The position numbers were made by a program, and so were the translations under genes. A stretch of 64,000 nucleotides of DNA from Kiloniellaceae bacterium. GTDB taxonomy: Bacteria > Pseudomonadota > Alphaproteobacteria > Kiloniellales > J153. The stretch spans positions 1-64,000 of the forward strand of contig JAJFGO010000088.1 of assembly GCA_021776095.1 (NCBI GenBank), given 5' to 3'. A model generated the notes under the pieces. It did no database searches, was not told where the DNA came from, and saw nothing but the letters and a program-made list of their open reading frames with translations. Each line of letters starts with the position of its first letter. The stretch's first letter is position 1. This document shows positions 1-10,800 of the stretch, piece after piece.

Positions 1-477
1 CCCTTTATCTTACGCCCGCACCGGCCCGGCGACATCGGTTGGATCATCCAACGCCACGCCACCTTCTATGGCGAGGCCTATGGCTGGGACGGAACCTTCG
101 AGACCCTGGTCGCCGAGGTCGCCGCCAAGTTCCTGCGCGACTTCGACCCGGCCAAGGAGCATTGCTGGATCGCCGAACGCGACGGCGCCAATGTCGGTTG
201 CGCCATGCTGGTCAAGGACAGCGCGGAGGTCGCGCGGATTCGCCTGGTTCTGGTCGAACCCAGCGCGCGCGGCCTGGGCATCGGCCACCGCCTGGTGGAG
301 GAATGTCTGGCCTTTGCCCGGCGTGCCGGCTACCGCAAGGTCACCCTCTGGACCAACGACATCCTGCACGCGGCGCGGCGAATTTATCAGCGCGCCGGGT
401 TCCGCCTGGTCGAGGAAAACCCGCACCACAGCTTCGGCCACGATCTGGTCGGACAGACCTGGGAGCTCGACCTCTAA
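1..477 (+). CDS. GNAT-family N-acetyltransferase, C-terminal part (5' end outside window)
   Basis: The reading frame is open from base 1 and ends at TAA 475-477, so the N-terminus is missing. The visible 158 residues form a GNAT acetyltransferase domain. The acetyl-CoA-binding segment is seen as VEPSARGLGIGHRLVEEC, followed by YRKVTLWTN and the strand-helix RRIYQRAGFRLVEE. The opening residues (RPHRPGDIGWIIQRHA) and the ending GHDLVGQTWELDL resemble the acetyltransferase half of MarR-GNAT fusion proteins, so a winged-helix domain may lie upstream of the window. That fusion is an inference from family resemblance. The substrate cannot be told. The next gene, pyrF, starts 64 bases later on the same strand. 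Confidence 0.88.
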   Translation, partial: PFILRPHRPGDIGWIIQRHATFYGEAYGWDGTFETLVAEVAAKFLRDFDPAKEHCWIAERDGANVGCAMLVKDSAEVARIRLVLVEPSARGLGIGHRLVEECLAFARRAGYRKVTLWTNDILHAARRIYQRAGFRLVEENPHHSFGHDLVGQTWELDL

Positions 478-541
478 GCGGTCCTTTGAACTAGGCCCGA
501 CAGCCCGTGACCGCTCACCGGGCCTCTGCTATATCCGGGCC

Positions 542-1294
542 ATGCCCGAAGTACAGCCTCAGACCCTAGATCCGAAAGACTGCATCCTTGTCGGTCTGGA
601 CACGCCCGATCTGGCGCGCGCCGCGAAGCTTGCCGCGATGCTGCGCGGGGCGGTCGGCGGACTCAAGATCGGAAAAGAGTTCTTCACGGCGCAGGGGCCC
701 GATGGCGTGCGCGCGGCAGTCGGGGGCGAGCGCTTGTTTCTCGACCTCAAATTCCACGATATCCCCAACACCGTCGCCGGCGCGGTCCGCGCCGCGGTTC
801 ACCTGCGGCCTTTCATCTTGAACGTCCACGCCTCGGGCGGACGCGCCATGATGCGGGCCGCAGCCCAAGCCGCGCGCGAAACCGCCGAAGACTTGGCGGT
901 GCCGCGCCCCCTGGTTATCGGCGTGACCGTGCTGACCAGCCTGGACGCGGCCGATCTCGAAGTGGTCGGACAACGCGGCCCCGTCGCCGCGCAGGTGTTG
1001 CGTCTGGCCGCCGTGGCCCAGGCGAGTGGGCTGGACGGGGTGGTCTGCAGCCCGCACGAGATCGAGGCCCTACGTAAGCATTGTGGGCCGGACTTCGCCC
1101 TGGTGGTGCCCGGCATTCGCCCGGCTTGGGCGGCCGCGGGCGATCAAAAACGAGTCATGTCCCCGGCGGAGGCGCTCTCGCTGGGCGCCGATTATCTGGT
1201 GATCGGGCGGCCAATCACCGGGCAGGACGATCCGGCCGCCGCCGCGCGGCGCATCGCCCATGAGATCGCGGCGGCGCAACGGGCCGAGCCATGA
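542..1294 (+). CDS. pyrF: Orotidine 5'-phosphate decarboxylase
   Basis: This 250-residue protein decarboxylates OMP to UMP, the last step of de novo pyrimidine synthesis. The catalytic Asp-Lys-Asp triad of the family is visible in DLKFHDIPNT (D68, K70, D73). Other family signatures are the early LVGLDTPD strand, VVCSPHEI and the phosphate-binding VPGIRPAW and YLVIGRPIT near the C-terminus. Length is normal. ATG 542 is chosen because the family motif LVGLD starts about 16 residues later; the same frame is open upstream but that part overlaps the acetyltransferase gene. The stop overlaps the next start as ATGA, so translation is probably coupled to the membrane protein downstream. Confidence 0.95.
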   Translation: MPEVQPQTLDPKDCILVGLDTPDLARAAKLAAMLRGAVGGLKIGKEFFTAQGPDGVRAAVGGERLFLDLKFHDIPNTVAGAVRAAVHLRPFILNVHASGGRAMMRAAAQAARETAEDLAVPRPLVIGVTVLTSLDAADLEVVGQRGPVAAQVLRLAAVAQASGLDGVVCSPHEIEALRKHCGPDFALVVPGIRPAWAAAGDQKRVMSPAEALSLGADYLVIGRPITGQDDPAAAARRIAHEIAAAQRAEP

Positions 1295-2211
1295 GCCAAA
1301 GCAGCGGCCCGCCACCCGCCGCGATTCAGCGCGTGCCGGTCTTCCAGACCATGCGCGAGGCCTACAGGGCCGTGTTCACGTCGCTGCCGCTTTTGTTCAA
1401 GGCCGCGGCCCTACCGTTCCTGCTCTCGCTCGCGATCCTCGGGCTGTCGTTCATGACCGGCGACAGCGCGTTTCTGTCGTTCGTCCTGACGGTGGTCGGC
1501 TTTGTGCCCTATACCTTGTTCGGGGTCGCCTGGCATCGCCTGACCCTGCTCGGCCCCAGCCAAGGCGCGCCGGTCGCGTTTCCCGCGTGGCATCGGCGCC
1601 ATTGGCGCTTCCTGGGTTATGTCGCCACCATGACCGGGCTGTTTTACCTCCTGGTCCTACCCTTTATTGCGTTCGGCTATGGCAACCTTACCGCCGAAGG
1701 CGCTGCGATGGTGGGCACGACGATGGTATTTCTGGCTTTGGCAGTTTTGGCCGCCATCGTCACCCTACCCTATGTGCTGTTGCGGTTCAGTTTCGTGTTT
1801 CCGGCGGCGGCGGTCGACGAGGACTACGGCCTGGCGAACGCCTGGGCGCACACACGCGGCCAGGGGTTCAGGCTCTTGGCGACCCTGTTCGTCACCGCCC
1901 TGCCCATGCTGATCGTGATCGGCATCACCAGTTCGCTGCTGGGCTCGCTGGTCCTGTCCGATGTCGCGGCCACCGCCCAAGGCGCGGACATGAGTCCGGA
2001 GGACGCCTTCCGCCAAGTCATCGCCGACAACGCTGGGCCGTTCATCCTGGTGCAATTGGTGCTTGCCGCCTTGAACTATATCGTCATGGCGCTCATGGTC
2101 TCGGCCATATCGATCGCGTTTATTTTCTGCACCGGCTGGGTGCCCGCGATACCGGCCGGGCCGCCGATGGTGCGTAACGGCGATGACGACGACAACGGTG
2201 CGAACCCATGA
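1291..2211 (+). CDS. Conserved multi-pass inner-membrane protein of unknown function
   Basis: This 306-residue protein has about six hydrophobic segments, for example around residues 35-55, 60-80, 110-135, 145-175, 200-225 and 250-280. No enzymatic or transport motif is recognisable. A Pro-rich cytoplasmic N-terminus precedes the first membrane segment, and the last 20 residues are acidic (a DDDD run). It is sandwiched by 4-base overlaps (ATGA) with pyrF upstream and trpF downstream, so it is part of the same operon. That placement does not indicate a role in pyrimidine or tryptophan metabolism. The overall look recalls the membrane domain found with glycerophosphodiester phosphodiesterases, but this is only a resemblance. 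Confidence 0.85.
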   Translation: MSQSSGPPPAAIQRVPVFQTMREAYRAVFTSLPLLFKAAALPFLLSLAILGLSFMTGDSAFLSFVLTVVGFVPYTLFGVAWHRLTLLGPSQGAPVAFPAWHRRHWRFLGYVATMTGLFYLLVLPFIAFGYGNLTAEGAAMVGTTMVFLALAVLAAIVTLPYVLLRFSFVFPAAAVDEDYGLANAWAHTRGQGFRLLATLFVTALPMLIVIGITSSLLGSLVLSDVAATAQGADMSPEDAFRQVIADNAGPFILVQLVLAALNYIVMALMVSAISIAFIFCTGWVPAIPAGPPMVRNGDDDDNGANP

Positions 2212-2855
2212 CCATCGAAGCGAAAATCTGCGGCATCAACTCGGCCGCCGCCGCCGCCGCCGTGGTCGAAGGCGGCGCGGACTACATCGGCCTGAATTTT
2301 TATCCGCCCAGCCCGCGCGCGCTGACGCCCAAACAGGCCCACGCCATCGCGGCCCAGATGCCGGCGCGGATAAAGAGAGTCGCCCTGCTGGTCGATGCCG
2401 AGGACTCGGCGATCCGCGACATCCGCGACGCCGTGCCGCTCGACCTCCTGCAACTGCACGGCAGCGAAAGCCCTGAGCGGGTGGCGGAGATCAAGGCGCG
2501 TTTCGCCCTGCCGGTCATGAAGGCGATCAAGGTCGCCGGGCCCGACGATGTCGCCGAAGCACGGGCCTACCTCAAGATCGCCGACCGCCTGCTGTTCGAC
2601 GCCAAGCCGCCCAAGGACATGAAGAACGCCCTGCCCGGCGGCAATGCGCTCAGCTTCGACTGGGACTTGCTGGCCGGGCAAAGCTGGCCCATACCCTGGA
2701 TGCTGTCGGGCGGGCTGGAGGCCGCCAACCTGGCCGAGGCGGTGCGCGTCTCGCGGGCCCGCGCGGTCGATGTCTCCTCCGGCGTGGAGGACCGGCCCGG
2801 GGTCAAAAATCCCGCTAAAATCCTCAGCTTTCTGGCGGCCGCCCAGGCCCTCTAG
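2208..2855 (+). CDS. trpF: Phosphoribosylanthranilate isomerase
   Basis: This 215-residue TIM-barrel enzyme converts phosphoribosylanthranilate to CdRP in tryptophan synthesis. Family motifs are AKICGI near the N-terminus (catalytic Cys in KICG), GLNFYPPSPR, LLQLHGSE and, at the C-terminal phosphate site, WMLSGGL and AVDVSSGVEDRPGVK. The ATG overlaps the stop of the upstream membrane-protein gene by four bases. An 87-base gap without a clear terminator separates it from trpB. A GCC-repeat run at 2246-2263 encodes a poly-Ala stretch after residue 11, which is tolerated because it sits in the first helix. Confidence 0.96.
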   Translation: MTIEAKICGINSAAAAAAVVEGGADYIGLNFYPPSPRALTPKQAHAIAAQMPARIKRVALLVDAEDSAIRDIRDAVPLDLLQLHGSESPERVAEIKARFALPVMKAIKVAGPDDVAEARAYLKIADRLLFDAKPPKDMKNALPGGNALSFDWDLLAGQSWPIPWMLSGGLEAANLAEAVRVSRARAVDVSSGVEDRPGVKNPAKILSFLAAAQAL

Positions 2856-2942
2856 GCGCCCCGTCCGGCCGCCCCCGGCATTGCGGCGGCACCGGATATC
2901 GGGCAGAGTGCGCGCGCGTGCGAACCAACAAGAAACGATACC

Positions 2943-4162
<1,220 letters not shown>

Positions 4163-4166
<4 letters not shown>

Positions 4167-5029
4167 GCGCGCCGGAGACGCAGCGCGAAGCAGGCGCGCA
4201 GCCGAGCCGCCTGGAACGGCGCTTCGCCGAGTTGAAGGCGCAAGGGCGCGGCGGCCTGGTCAGCTTCACGACCGCCGGGGACCCGGATTTCGAATCCTCC
4301 CTCGACCTGGTTCGCGGGCTGCCCGGGGCCGGGGTCGACGTGATCGAGTTGGGCATGCCCTTCTCCGACCCCATGGCCGACGGCCCGGCGATTCAGGCCG
4401 CCGGCCTGCGTGCCCTGAAGGCCGGGATGACCCTGGCCAAGACCTTGGATTTGGTCCGCCGCTTTCGCGCGGACGACGACCAGACGCCGGTCATCCTGAT
4501 GGGCTATTTCAACCCGATCTATAGCTACGGCGTGGCGAAGTTCCTGCCCGACGCCTTGGCCGCCGGCGTGGACGGCTTGATCATCGTCGACCTGCCGCCC
4601 GAGGAAGACGACGAGCTTTGCAAGCCGGCCCTGGACGCGGGCCTACATTGGATTCGCTTGGCCACGCCGACGACCGACGATAAACGCCTGCCCACGGTGC
4701 TCGCCAACACCAGCGGGTTCGTCTACTACGTCTCGATCCTGGGGATCACCGGCACCCGCACCGCCTCGGCCGACGTCGTGCGCAAGGCGGTCGAGCGGTT
4801 GAAACGTCACACCGAGCTTCCGGTGGCGGTCGGTTTCGGCATCAAGACGCCGGAGCAGGCAGCGAACATCGCCCGGGTGGCCGATGCGGCGGTGGTCGGC
4901 TCGGCCCTGGTCGAGCGGATCAAGAACGGACTGGACAAGAACGGCAAGCCCACGCCGGGCATGGTGCCGGACCTTTTGGGTTTCGTGCGGGCGCTCGCCG
5001 CCGGCGTGCGCAAGGCGCGCGACGGTTAG
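4163..5029 (+). CDS. trpA: Tryptophan synthase alpha chain
   Basis: This 288-residue TIM-barrel subunit cleaves indole-3-glycerol phosphate to indole, which channels to TrpB. The catalytic Glu and Asp are visible as E62 in ELGMPFSDP and D73 in [35 protein letters not shown] and [11 protein letters not shown] are conserved. The start ATG overlaps the trpB stop. The first 20 residues are a variable extension ahead of the family's first conserved helix. The frame is open far upstream but that part is antiparallel noise over trpB and is not used. Confidence 0.97.
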
Positions 5030-5072
5030 AAGACAAGGCCGGCCCTAGGGCCGCGTCACGGGGGACTGTCAG

Positions 5073-6089
5073 ATGAATTGGATTGCCAATTTCGTCCGTC
5101 CGAAGATCCGCGCCCTCGTCAATCGCGAGGTGCCGGAGAATCTTTGGCACAAGTGTCCATCCTGCGCGCAGATGATCTTTCACCGCGAGTTGGAGGCGAA
5201 GAACCAGGTCTGCCCTCATTGCGGCCATCACATGCGGATCGGCGCGCGTCAGCGCCTGAAGTTGCTGTTCGACGACGGCGAGTTCAACCTTATCGAACTG
5301 CCCGAAACGCCGATCGACCCACTGAAGTTCCGCGATCGCAAACGATATAGCGACCGCCTGAAGGAGGCCCAGGCCAAGGGCGACAGCAAGGAAGCGATCC
5401 TGGTCGCGCACGGTCGCATCGGCGGGATGCCCATCGTGGTCGCCGCCTTCGATTTCGCGTTCATGGGTGGCTCCATGGGTGTCGCGGTCGGCGAAGGCCT
5501 GATCGCGGCGGCGCGCCTGGCGGTCTTGCAGGACGCGGCCCTACTGGCGGTGCCCGCGTCCGGCGGCGCCCGCATGCAGGAAGGCATCTTGTCGCTCATG
5601 CAACTGCCGCGCACGGTGATCGCGGTCGAGGAGGTCAAGCAGGCGGGCTTGCCCTACATCGTGCTGCTGACCGATCCCACAACCGGCGGCGTCTCCGCCT
5701 CTTTCGCCATGCTGGGCGATATCGCGATCGCCGAACCCGGCGCCATCGTCGGCTTTGCCGGGCAGAGGGTGATCGAGGAAACCATCCGCGAGACCCTGCC
5801 CGAGGGATTCCAGCGCGCCGAGTACCTCTTGGAACACGGCATGATCGACATGGTGGTGCATCGCCACGATCTGCGCAGCACCCTGATCCGCGTGCTGCGC
5901 CTGTTGCGCGACAAGGGCCCGGTCGCCGAGGTCGTCGCCCTGCCTCAAGCCGAGGCCGCCGCGCCGAGTTCGGCGAATTCGGGTTCAAGCGACGCCGACC
6001 CGGCCAATGCCGGCGCACCTCCGCTCGGCGCCGCCACGCCCGGCCCGTCCAAGCCCGTGGAAGGGTGCGGCCCGGCCGCCCGGGAGTAA
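5073..6089 (+). CDS. accD: Acetyl-CoA carboxylase carboxyltransferase subunit beta
   Basis: This 338-residue subunit transfers the carboxyl group from carboxybiotin to acetyl-CoA, the first committed step of fatty-acid synthesis. The N-terminal zinc ribbon is C28-x2-C31 and C47-x2-C50. The crotonase-like core has MGGSMGVAVGE, the oxyanion region ASGGARMQEG and LTDPTTGGVSASFAMLGD. The last 50 residues form a low-complexity Ala/Pro/Ser tail beyond the normal domain end, longer than in typical AccD. A GGGGGA ribosome-binding site lies 8 bases before ATG 5073. The trpA-accD-folC order is characteristic of many proteobacteria. Confidence 0.97.
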   Translation: MNWIANFVRPKIRALVNREVPENLWHKCPSCAQMIFHRELEAKNQVCPHCGHHMRIGARQRLKLLFDDGEFNLIELPETPIDPLKFRDRKRYSDRLKEAQAKGDSKEAILVAHGRIGGMPIVVAAFDFAFMGGSMGVAVGEGLIAAARLAVLQDAALLAVPASGGARMQEGILSLMQLPRTVIAVEEVKQAGLPYIVLLTDPTTGGVSASFAMLGDIAIAEPGAIVGFAGQRVIEETIRETLPEGFQRAEYLLEHGMIDMVVHRHDLRSTLIRVLRLLRDKGPVAEVVALPQAEAAAPSSANSGSSDADPANAGAPPLGAATPGPSKPVEGCGPAARE

Positions 6090-6093
6090 CGGG

Positions 6094-7392
6094 ATTACCA
6101 GCGACGCGGTCCTGGCGCGGCTGAACCGGCTGCACCCGAAGATCATTGATCTGTCGCTCGGGCGGGTCGAGCGATTGCTGGCACGCCTGGACCATCCGGA
6201 ATCCCGCGTGCCGCCGGTGGTGCACGTCGCGGGCACCAACGGCAAGGGCTCTCTGCTGGCGTTTTTGGGTGCCATGTTGCGCGCCGCCGGCCAGCGTACT
6301 CAGGTCTACACCTCACCCCATCTGGTGCGGTTTCACGAAAGGATCCGCTTGGCCGGCGGGCCGATCGACGAGGCCGCGCTGATCGCGCTGCTGGAGGCCT
6401 GCGAGGCCGCCAATGGCCCGGACCCGATTACCTTTTTCGAGATCACCACGGCCGCCGCGTTCCTGGCTTTCGCCCGGGATCCGGCCGATATCCTCCTGCT
6501 CGAAACCGGCCTGGGCGGACGCCTGGACGCAACCAACGTGATCGCCCGGCCGCGCCTGACCGCGATCACGCCGGTATCGATCGATCATGTCCAGTATCTG
6601 GGCGAAACCATCGAGGAAATCGCTTTCGAGAAGGCCGGCATCCTGAAATCCGGCGTGCCCGCGGTGGTCGGGCCGCAACAGGCCGCGGCCTTGGCCGTGA
6701 TCGAGGATCGGGCACGGGCGATCGGCGCACCCCTCCGGCGCTTCGGCACCGAGTGGCATGCCGCCGCCAAGGGCGGCGTTCTGCGGTTCGAGGATGCAGC
6801 GGGCCCGCGCGACTATCCCTTGCCGAACCTGCCGGGCGGATTCCAAGTCGAAAACGCCGGGCTGGCCCTGGCCTGCGCCGAGCAACTGCGGGAGTTCGGC
6901 CTGGACGACGCGGCCCGCGCCGCCGGCCTAACTGGCGCCCGCTGGCAAGCGCGATTGCAGCACCTTAGCCAAGGGCGGCTGGTCGCCATGATTCCCGATG
7001 GCTGGGAATTATGGCTCGACGGCGGCCACAACGCATCGGCCGGCGCCGCCCTGGCCGAGGCCGCGAAGGATTGGCGCGCGCGGCCCTTGCACATCGTCTA
7101 CGGCATGCTCAACACCAAGGCGGCGGGCGATTTTCTGCGACCCTTGGCGCCGCTTGCCCGGTCCTTGCACGCGGTCGGTATTCCCGGCGTCGAGGCGGCG
7201 CTTTCGGCCGAGGATGCCGCCGCCGAGGCCACCGCCGCAGGCTTCACGGCGCGGGTCGGCGCGAGCGTCGAGGCGGCGCTCCGCGAGATCGCCGCCGGGG
7301 TGCCGGAGGACGAAGCCCCGGGCCGAATCCTGATCTGCGGCTCGCTCTATCTGGCCGGTACGGTCCTGGCCGATAACGCGGCTTCGGATTGA
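6094..7392 (+). CDS. folC: Folylpolyglutamate synthase / dihydrofolate synthase
   Basis: This Mur-ligase-family enzyme adds glutamate to dihydropteroate and folates. The ATP-binding P-loop HVAGTNGKGS appears about 40 residues in, followed by YTSPHLVRFHERIR, LLETGLGGRLDATN and the C-terminal WLDGGHNA. The start is unusual. The only upstream ATG (6007) is 83 bases inside accD and has no ribosome-binding site, whereas homologous N-termini begin right at TSDAVLARL. In that frame the codon there is ATT (6094), five bases after the accD stop and preceded by GGGAG at 6082-6086. I therefore prefer an ATT start; if wrong, the gene runs 6007-7392. About 432 residues with the ATT start, normal for FolC. 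Confidence 0.94.
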   Translation: MTSDAVLARLNRLHPKIIDLSLGRVERLLARLDHPESRVPPVVHVAGTNGKGSLLAFLGAMLRAAGQRTQVYTSPHLVRFHERIRLAGGPIDEAALIALLEACEAANGPDPITFFEITTAAAFLAFARDPADILLLETGLGGRLDATNVIARPRLTAITPVSIDHVQYLGETIEEIAFEKAGILKSGVPAVVGPQQAAALAVIEDRARAIGAPLRRFGTEWHAAAKGGVLRFEDAAGPRDYPLPNLPGGFQVENAGLALACAEQLREFGLDDAARAAGLTGARWQARLQHLSQGRLVAMIPDGWELWLDGGHNASAGAALAEAAKDWRARPLHIVYGMLNTKAAGDFLRPLAPLARSLHAVGIPGVEAALSAEDAAAEATAAGFTARVGASVEAALREIAAGVPEDEAPGRILICGSLYLAGTVLADNAASD

Positions 7393-7406
7393 TCCCAAAA
7401 GAAAAG

Positions 7407-7430
7407 AACCCCGCCGGGACCGGCGGGGTT
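7407..7430. terminator. Bidirectional rho-independent terminator between folC and trxA
   Basis: A perfect 10-bp GC-rich stem (7407-7416 with 7421-7430) closes a GGAC loop. On the minus strand it is followed by a T-rich tract (complement of 7396-7406), which makes it a strong terminator for trxA. On the plus strand the trailing sequence is only weakly T-rich, so termination of the folC operon would be less efficient. Confidence 0.85.
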
Positions 7431-7460
7431 CGATAACTTTCGCCACAATTGGCGGCGCGT

Positions 7461-7781
7461 TCAGAGCACCGATTCGACCCATTCTTGAAGCTGGTTCTTA
7501 GCCAAGGCGCCGACCTTGGTCGCCGCCACCTGGCCGTCCTTGAACAGCATCAAGGTCGGGATGCCCCGCACGCCGTACTTTTGCGGGGTCAGGGGATTGT
7601 CGTCGATGTTGACCTTGGCGACTGTCACCCGGCCATCCATCTCCCTGGCTATTTCTTCCAGTGCCGGGGCGATCATCTTGCAGGGACCACACCACTCGGC
7701 CCAAAAATCGACCAAAACGGCGCCCTCGGATTTCAAAACATCGCCATCGAAGGAATCGTCGCTTACGTGGACGGTTGGCAT
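7461..7781 (-). CDS. trxA: Thioredoxin
   Basis: This 106-residue thioredoxin reduces protein disulfides. The redox motif WCGPCKM is at residues 30-36 (C31, C34), preceded by LVDFWAEW. The conserved cis-Pro region is [12 protein letters not shown]. Length and architecture are those of TrxA1. The gene follows addA on the same strand after a 91-base gap that can hold its own promoter; a small inverted repeat (TACAT-TTA-ATGTA, 7840-7852) lies there. It ends in the hairpin terminator shared with folC. Confidence 0.97.
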   Translation of the reverse strand: MPTVHVSDDSFDGDVLKSEGAVLVDFWAEWCGPCKMIAPALEEIAREMDGRVTVAKVNIDDNPLTPQKYGVRGIPTLMLFKDGQVAATKVGALAKNQLQEWVESVL

Positions 7782-7872
7782 GCATACCTCTGGTCGGGAT
7801 TCAGGGCGCGGGCGCGCAGGGGCGCCGGCGGCCTATCGATACATTTAATGTAGGAAAGGGGGGGTGCGAGCG

Positions 7873-10800
7873 TCAAGGTGCGTGAGCCGCCAAGGACGCA
7901 TCGCTGAGTTGCATCAATCGCGGCCCATCGCTCCACAATAATAGGCACTCGATCCGCCGGCCCGGATAAACCCCCGCCAAAACCGCGCGATAGGCGGCCA
8001 TTTGCCGCAGATACAGGGAGGCCACCTCGGCCTCATGCGCCGGGGCCGGGCGATTGGTCTTGAAATCCACAATCCTGACGCGGTCTCGTTCGACCACCAA
8101 GCGGTCGAGCTGGCCGGAGACGACCTCCCCCCCGGCGCCCGACCCGACCACGCCGGCGACCGGCACCTCGGCCCGGCTGCCCGGCCCGAAGATCGAGGCG
8201 AAATCGGGGTCCTCCAGAACCGCCAAGGTGACGGCCGCGATCTCGTCTTTCTGCGCCGCGCTCAAATCCTGGCCGGCAGCCGAGAGGTAGCGCCGCGCGG
8301 CGGCTGGGCGCGCCTCGGCCGGCAAATCGGGCAGGCTTTGCAGCAGGCGGTGAATCAAGTTGCCGCGCAGGAAACGCCGGCCCCGGTCGAGGCCGAGCGG
8401 CGACACCGCCGGGGGCTCCCCCTGGGACGGCCGCGAGGGCGCGAGCGGACGCGGTGGCGCCGCCTCTGGCCGTGGCGCCCGGCATGCCCAGTCCGGCAGT
8501 GGCGCGGTCGCCACAACGGCGCCCGCCACGGCAGCGTCGGCGGCAGCGTCTTCCTTGTCGGGTGCGCTCGTTTGCGGGGTCTTGAGGCGCCACCCGGGGC
8601 CGGTCCAGCCTTCGGCGCCGGGATCGCCCAGCGCGAATTCGACGGCCTCGCCGATCTCGGACAGGGCGGTTTCGACCAAGGTGTGCCAGCACCCGGCCGG
8701 CGGCGCCTTCTGCATGGCCCAGCCGCAGATGTACAGCCGGTCCTCGGCGCGGGTCAGGGCGACGTAGAGCAGGCGCCGGTATTCGCGCTCCTGGGCGGCC
8801 TGGGCCTCGGCCCGGGCCCGCGCCGCGGCCGGGCCGTCCAGAGCCTTGCGCAGGGGCCAGAGCAAAAGCGCCGCCCCATCGCCCTGCTTTTCGTCGTTTA
8901 ACCAGTACAAGCCTTTGCGCGCCTGCGGGGTCTGCAGGGTGTCGGGCAGGAACACCACCGGCGCCTGCAGGCCCTTGGCGCCATGCACGGTCATCACGCG
9001 TACGGCGTCCTGGCCCATCTCCATGTCGCGCTTGACCACTTGGGCGCCGACCTCGACCCAATGGAGAAAACCTTCGAGCGAAGGCGCGTGTTCCTGCTCG
9101 AAGGCGAGGGCGAGGGAAACGAACTCCTCGATCGGATCGTTCGCATCCGGACCCAGGCGCGCGAGCAACCTGGCGCGGCCCGAAGCGCCGCCCCAATCGT
9201 CGGTCAGAATTTGGGCGAAAAGCTCGTGGGGCGGCACGAAATCCGCCCGCGCCAGCAGGTCGGAAAGCCGCGCCCGGGCGGCGCGGCAGTGCGGGTCGCG
9301 CGCCGCGTGCGCGCCCAGAGACTGCCAGAGCGACGTGCGGCCGCGGCCGTGCGCGACGGCATAAAGTTGGTCTTCGTCGAAGCCGATCAAGGGGCCCTTG
9401 AGGACGCTGGCCAGGGTCAGGTCGTCCTCCGGCAAGAGCAGGAAGCGGCCCAGCGCGACCAGATCCATGACCGCAAGCTGATCGCGCAACACCATGCGGT
9501 CGACGCCGGCGACCGGCACCTCCAAGTGTTTCAACTCGCGCACCAGTTCCTCGACAAAGGCATTGCGCCGGCGCACCAACACCAGGATGTCGCCGGGCCG
9601 CAACCGCCGGCGCTTGGAGTCGAGCCAGGCCTCGTGACCGGGCCCCAATTCACCAGGCGCCAAGGTCGCACGGGTCCAATCGTGGATTCGCCGGGCGATC
9701 AGGCGGGCCAGGCGGGTGCGCGCCGGGGTCGCGCCGCGCCGCGCGGTCGGCGGCTCCCAGGGCGCGGGATCGGCGCCGTCCTCGGCCGGGGCCGGGGGCC
9801 AGATCTCGACCGACCCGGCCTGGCCCAGGCGCACCGCGGCATGGGCCAGCGCCGCCTCTCCGAACAAGACCCCGTCGCGCGCGGAGTCTTGCGCGAAGAC
9901 CGCGTCGACCGCGTGCAGGATCGCGGCGCAAGAGCGAAACGAATGAGCCAGATCGACCTTGGCCCAGGTTTGCCCGGCGTCGCGCGCGCGGGCCGCGAAA
10001 TGATCGCGCATGCGGCCGAAGGCCGCCGGGTCGGCGCGCTGAAAGCTGTAGATCGATTGCTTGGCGTCACCGACCGCGAAGACCGTGCGTGGCGTATCGC
10101 GCGCGCCCTCGCCGGCGAAGAACTCCGCGCTCAACATATCGACCACCTCCCACTGTTCGGGATTGGTGTCCTGCGCCTCGTCGATCAGGATGTGGTCGAG
10201 GCCGCCGTCGAGCTTGAACAGGACCCAGGAGGCCGCGCCCTGTTCGGCCAAGAGGTCGCGCGCGCTTAGGATCAGATCGTCGTAATCCAGCAGGGCGCGG
10301 GCCGTCTTTTGCCGTTTGTAGACGTCAAGGATCGCATCGCCGAGCCGGAGCAGCGCCAGTGTCGCGCCGGCAACCCGCAGAGCGTTCAGCTTCGCCCGCG
10401 CCGCGATCAGGCGTTGCGCCTCGCCCGTCATGACGTCCAGGGCGCCGGGCGCATCGGCCTCGGCCGCCTTGGTCAGAAGCCGCGCCCTCGGCACACCTTC
10501 TTGGGTCAAGAACAATGCGCAGTAAGTGTCGAAAGATGCCGCGCGTGTCGCCGCGTCGCCGTCGAGCCAAGCTTGGAGGACCGCGGCCTTGGCGTGTTCG
10601 GCCGCGCTGCCGGCCATGAGTGCCCGAACCGTGAGCCGCAAACCCAGGTGATCGAAAGCCTGGTCCCGGCACGCGCCCTCGAGCGCCTCTTGCGGCGTGT
10701 CCTCCGGCGCGACCTCCAGCAGGCGAAGGACCGCCGTCTCCGCCGCGTCGATGCCGCCGGGACGCCCCAGCAGGCGCTGCAGCCGGCCGCGTTCGCGGGC

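Noticed and set aside
8983-10269. 428-residue plus-strand open frame opposite addA
   Set aside because: It is the complement of helicase motifs in AddA and has no recognisable domain.
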